Below are positions 59,691 to 64,000 of a DNA stretch of 64,000 bases, in pieces. This DNA is from Lithospermum erythrorhizon. Its lineage: Eukaryota; Streptophyta; Magnoliopsida; Boraginales; Boraginaceae. Within the stretch, counting starts at the first letter, position 1, and each line of letters starts with the position of its first letter. A program made the translations under genes and the position numbers. Below the pieces are notes generated by a model. The model had not been told where the DNA came from and did not search any database. It was given only the letters and a program-made list of their open reading frames with translations. The stretch covers positions 558,001 to 622,000 of the forward strand of contig JADFUC010001357.1 in assembly GCA_019722365.1 (NCBI GenBank), in the 5' to 3' direction.

Positions 59691-62300
59691 ATTTATGTTG
59701 GCTTGTTAGAAAGAAGAACAATCGACCATTTAGAGCTAAATGCATCACTAATGTAAATCACTTGGTTAGCTTGTGAAGCTAGTATGAATGAGTCATCTTT
59801 TGAACCAACCCTATTCAAGTCTACTCTTACAAAACTCAATTCATCAACCTGCTTTCCATATTTATTCTCTACCCGACGTACAACGAACAAGGAAGCTTGG
59901 AAACCGACTAATCCGACTCCGCCTTATGTTCAATCGCCACCAAAACTATTTTTTGGCATAAATAGGGTTTACGTCTTTAGCATTGTGATTTCTAGTTCTC
60001 GGCTACAAGTGTGACTCGTTGTTACCGTAGACCTATTTTCATCTTGTTCTTTGGTGTATACGTGTACCCATTGACGATTAATAGAACTATCAGAAAAAAT
60101 GTGCATCGGGACTCAAGCGATAGCAATTTCATTATATACGTGAAAGCGAGTTAGCATTTATATTTGATGTTAGCCACATGATTTTTTCCAGCCGAAGAAC
60201 CACGAAATGCGATTGTGTGTGTAACTCGCCCTTGAGCCACCTTGACTCCACTTGCACGGATTATCTTATTCAAAATTGCGATGCTTTATGCGTGTCGATA
60301 TATGATCCCAACACAAATACATTGTTGTTTAGGATGTACCAGGGTGTGTGTTTGTTCCAACTTTGGAGTATTCTACAGCATGAATTCGCTTACATATATT
60401 CCCTCGCTTACCGTTGCGGCACGGCGAGGTATTGGAAGACCTATGTTCTCTAAATTTGTCGTATACTCGGTCTGAAATTCCTCAGCTTCTTATTAAGTAC
60501 CTCGGCGTCTGACCACCGGCCGGAGCTTTTGTTTTGACATCACTTCAAAAGTTCCTTACCTTCAAAAGGGTACATCACGCACCTCAAATTCGGTGGCCCG
60601 TACTCTTCTATCTCAACTAAATGAGCTTGTAAGTGCTATATTAATATCAAAGAAAGATGGTGGAAAATACATTTCCGTCATGAGAGATCTTAACAATTCG
60701 GCTTGTAAAATTGGTAATTTATCGGGAGATTAATCACCTTTTCTGAGATAGTCTTGAAGAATAAACATAACTGTAATTGTTACATGGCACACACTCATGG
60801 GCGAGAATAAATGTACCCACTTTGGAATCAAATTCTCCGCTGAGGATATGGCAATCGTATGACTTAACGCCTTCATCTTTACAGATCTTTCCAGCAAGCC
60901 CAGACTTAGATGTTTGATGAATAGCCTGGGGAACCTTAAGCGATCTCGAGTCTAACATAATTTTTTCTCCTTCTTAGTAGGTACTACTTAATTTGTGGAG
61001 TAATATGTTTTGCATCCATCTTATCACGGGTCACCGGTCTTCTCTTGTTGATTATATCCAGTCGCCCATTGAATTCTCTACTGTGCTTGTTTTTACCCTT
61101 TGTACTAATAATGTAGATCTGAGAACTTTTCGGTGATATTTTTTCTCTTGATGCATAAGGTCTATGAAGTGTCGATAGCTAAATCCTTCGATAAGTTGCT
61201 TTCCATTGAGCACATTTCTTACAAAACCCACTAGGCAATTTTGCCGACTTAGAAATTTCCTTCCCCAATGGATTTGCGAGTTCTTCGCTTTTATCAAATA
61301 CCTATTTGGCCTATTAAAATGAGGAGGTCCACGATTTTCACATTTACATCCAAACATTAAAACGCTTTCCTATATCCGTACTCGTTCGGCGGTAAAACCT
61401 CTCGATGCCCGTGTAAACGCCTTTTTACTATGTTAATCGAAATGAAATCGGTTTGTCTTGTAGCTTGAGGGCATGCATATTGCTTTCTTTTCTATTTATA
61501 TCGGATAATAAATTTTCATAAGCAAAAGAAGAAAGTCATTCCTTGTTCCCAAACCCTTGCATAGCCCTCAAATTGAAGTTGTGTCTTTTCCTTGCGTATC
61601 GCCTCATCACTACTTTCTCCCCTTGACAAATTCAAATCCTCAAATTAAAAGGTGACTTAAGTATAAAGTAGTAATTTGTCGGGGTTGTTTAGGTCCCATT
61701 ATAATCACGGGCAACATAAAATATTTCTGCGTTTCATGCATAGCCAACACAGGTAAATTATACATTGCAAAAACTCACAGGCCATGTACTATGAAGTTCA
61801 TGATGATTCATTCCGTCGATTAATGATATTCTAAGCTTGTAAGTTTCTAAGGTTCTGCAATTTTTAAAAATTGCCAAGATCAAAAGTCTTCCATTGGCTG
61901 CATCCATGAGATACTAAACTCCATCGTTTACGCTTTTAAAATTCGAAATGCCATATTAATTTCTTATAATACGCACTCCGATACATAAAATTACAATATA
62001 AGTGGAAAATAATCACATCAACTTTTGGCGGGGTAGATTAACTTGCTTTATAATGGGGAGGCGTACCCTTGGGATATTCTTTCAATGATGCATATTCCTT
62101 TCGAAATAATATGCAATCGTTCACACATGCATGTATCCTCTCGTGTTTCGGCCCGATTATTGAGCTTGTTTTGCATCATAAGTTAACGGCGACACGTTAT
62201 CATCGAGCAGCAAATTCTTTAACCATAGTGCAAATATAGATAGATCCGTCAATGTTTGACTTTAAATTGTACAATTAACTATATCTAATTTGGTAAACTT
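59690..62300 (-). mobile_element. CACTA (En/Spm) transposase relic
   Basis: Read on the minus strand: HACVNDCILFRKEYASLKEY (about 62070-62130), the zinc-binding N-D-C-x-L-(F/Y)-R-K-E-Y block of TNP2-like transposases; VKSYDCHIL (about 60850-60870), the DUF4218 signature; then DLNRVGSKDDSFILASQANQ (59760-59820), the DUF4216 signature. The order TNP2, DUF4218, DUF4216 is that of plant CACTA transposase genes. Frames are broken and the middle (61.0-61.9 kb) is poorly recognisable. CACTA termini were not found. Confidence 0.65.
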
Positions 62301-64000
62301 ATCCATCCACAAAATTTCTCTACGTCATCTTTAACCTCTCGATAATTCAGGATAATTGATCAAATCATCTAAGCACCATTTATACAAATTATCTCTTTAT
62401 CTTTCACGTTAACGCTCTCGGCGTGGTCGCTCAAGCCATGAGGTAGACCTAGAATCCCAACATTCATCTCGCATGATTTGTCAATGTAAGTTTATCTATT
62501 TCATTACATATTCAAATAACCTTTGATTCACCCATTATTGTGCTCGTGAGATGAACTTTTATTAGAAGCCATTTCAATAAACTTCTTATTTGCATTTCAT
62601 ATTCTTGTGACAAGCTTGATCGACAACCATCGATTCGATCCCTAATTAATGTTTGAAATTATTACAGCTTGTCCTAAATAAAATAACAGCCTAGCCAAAT
62701 TGAATAAATGTATAATATGATTCCAAAAACATATCTAGATAGATTGTTGTTAAGAATCTAGTATGAATTTAATGCATTGTTAAGACTTTCAAATTCACTC
62801 GTCCGGATTCTCAAAATAATGTAAATTAATCTAAACATAAAATACAAATGTATAGAATAGAGAATTCATATGCTGGCAGGCAATTGAACTGATCGCAGAA
62901 AAGCCTCGTGAGTGCCCTCGAATCTCTCGATCTTGTTCCAGCCTTAGAAAGTGTCCTCTAGATTGCACCAAGGAAAGCGAAAAAGGCAGGCTTGAGGCTT
63001 AGAGTTTGAAGAAGATGAAATGAGAATTGGAGAAAATCTTCGATTCACGAGAGGCGGTATCTTTTTTGAGAGGAGGTGGAGGTTTTTTGCCAGATTAGCA
63101 TGTCATGAAAAACCTAATCCCTCTTTAAATACCAAGTCGAAATTATAGTTATGACTCGTTAAGAATTAGTTTAACTCGTTAGCAATTAGGCTGGTATGAG
63201 CCTCTGACAAATAATGAGTTCTTGGTGAGTTGTTATTTAATTAATAGCAGAGTCAATTAAAATACTAACGAGAATCATTGTCGGAGAATAAACATCGAGT
63301 TGTTCATCAGATCAATTGGCAAATTGATTAAAACACAAGTCTAACTTGATTGATGTTCATCGACATATATATTTGACAAATATATATAAATATTGAGAAA
63401 TACGTTTCTCGATATACAGAATCTCGTTTAATTTCATTAAACTGAAATATTCGAAGACCTCATAAATTCAACATGTGTGTAGGCACTTGCAGGAAACTCC
63501 GGATAATAGTAAGTTGTATAATAATTGACCAATTACTATTATTAGTAAGATCAGCAATGTTCATAACCCTTAAATTATCATAGAACTACGCGCTAGTAAT
63601 ATGTGCATTACTAAGGTGAATACTAAGTTCCGGTAATCACGTTTAATAGCCGATAAATGAATTGATACAACGATTGTCGCAGCCAGGCGCAATGAAAAGG
63701 GAATCAATTCTCATTGATTTCAACAATTCATACACGTATGAATAAAGTACTTACAAGCGTGGCGAGGAAATGATGAACTTTCAATCTCGAATCATAATTT
63801 AAATCCACCGACACCTGGTGATACCTCCGGTTAATTCCCTCACGCGCCCAGGCGGTTGATCACGCGTTGGACTTGCTTTACAAATTTCTGGCGATTGGAC
63901 AAGAATTTGAGTAAAAACTATTTTTCATTTTCATCTTTCCTTATATAGTCCTTTAGGTTTTTTGAGTCAGAATAAACGACTAGTTTGATAAATAGTTAAC
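62301..64000. other. Unassigned repeat-rich flank
   Basis: Probably other retroelement or CACTA sequence: TATATATTTGACAAATATATA at 63365-63384 is a small palindrome, and the stretch 63440-63700 has LTR-like composition. No coding similarity or boundaries could be supported. Confidence 0.3.

Noticed and set aside
60178..60475. Two overlapping plus-strand frames
   Set aside because: Antisense to the minus-strand CACTA relic between DUF4218 and DUF4216.

Overview
The window looks like nuclear DNA of a flowering plant, most likely a eudicot. It is AT-rich, has plant-type introns (GT...AG, T-rich 3' ends), plant-specific gene families (type 2 metallothionein, plant mobile domain protein, plant rhomboid, G-type lectin receptor kinase) and plant transposon families. 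The species cannot be named from the sequence. No tRNA, rRNA or CRISPR array was recognised.

Region 1 (1 to about 35.4 kb) is gene-bearing. The genes are: an eight-exon HAD-type pyrimidine 5'-nucleotidase (8265-10209, +); a six-exon rhomboid serine protease (14718-17920, +); a five-exon plant mobile domain protein (18511-20795, -), convergent with the rhomboid; a decayed receptor-like kinase (25321-26511, +); a three-exon metallothionein-2-like gene with an eroded C-terminal cysteine domain (26840-27493, -); and a single-coding-exon HSP20-like protein (30444-31925, +). Between them lie small DNA transposons (two copies of an hAT-like MITE family, several Stowaway-type MITEs), a roughly 250-bp decayed tandem array near 5-5.9 kb, microsatellites and a LINE fragment at about 33.8-34.9 kb.

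Region 2 (35396 to 64000) is a block of decayed, partly nested transposable elements with no recognisable host gene. In order it holds: a Copia fragment (+), an opposing Copia fragment (-), an hAT-type (TTF/ZMYM) transposase split by a roughly 3-kb insertion, a LINE ORF1 relic (DUF4283), an Athila-like Ty3/Gypsy element with LTR, primer-binding site, gag, protease and partial RT and integrase, and CACTA (En/Spm) transposase relics. All reading frames in this block are broken.

The host genes do not form a pathway; they are independent plant loci. The most notable points are a probable GT-TG intron that is needed to keep the catalytic DxDxT motif of the HAD enzyme, selective loss of cysteine codons in the last exon of the metallothionein, and a receptor kinase that lost its ectodomain but kept its kinase motifs.
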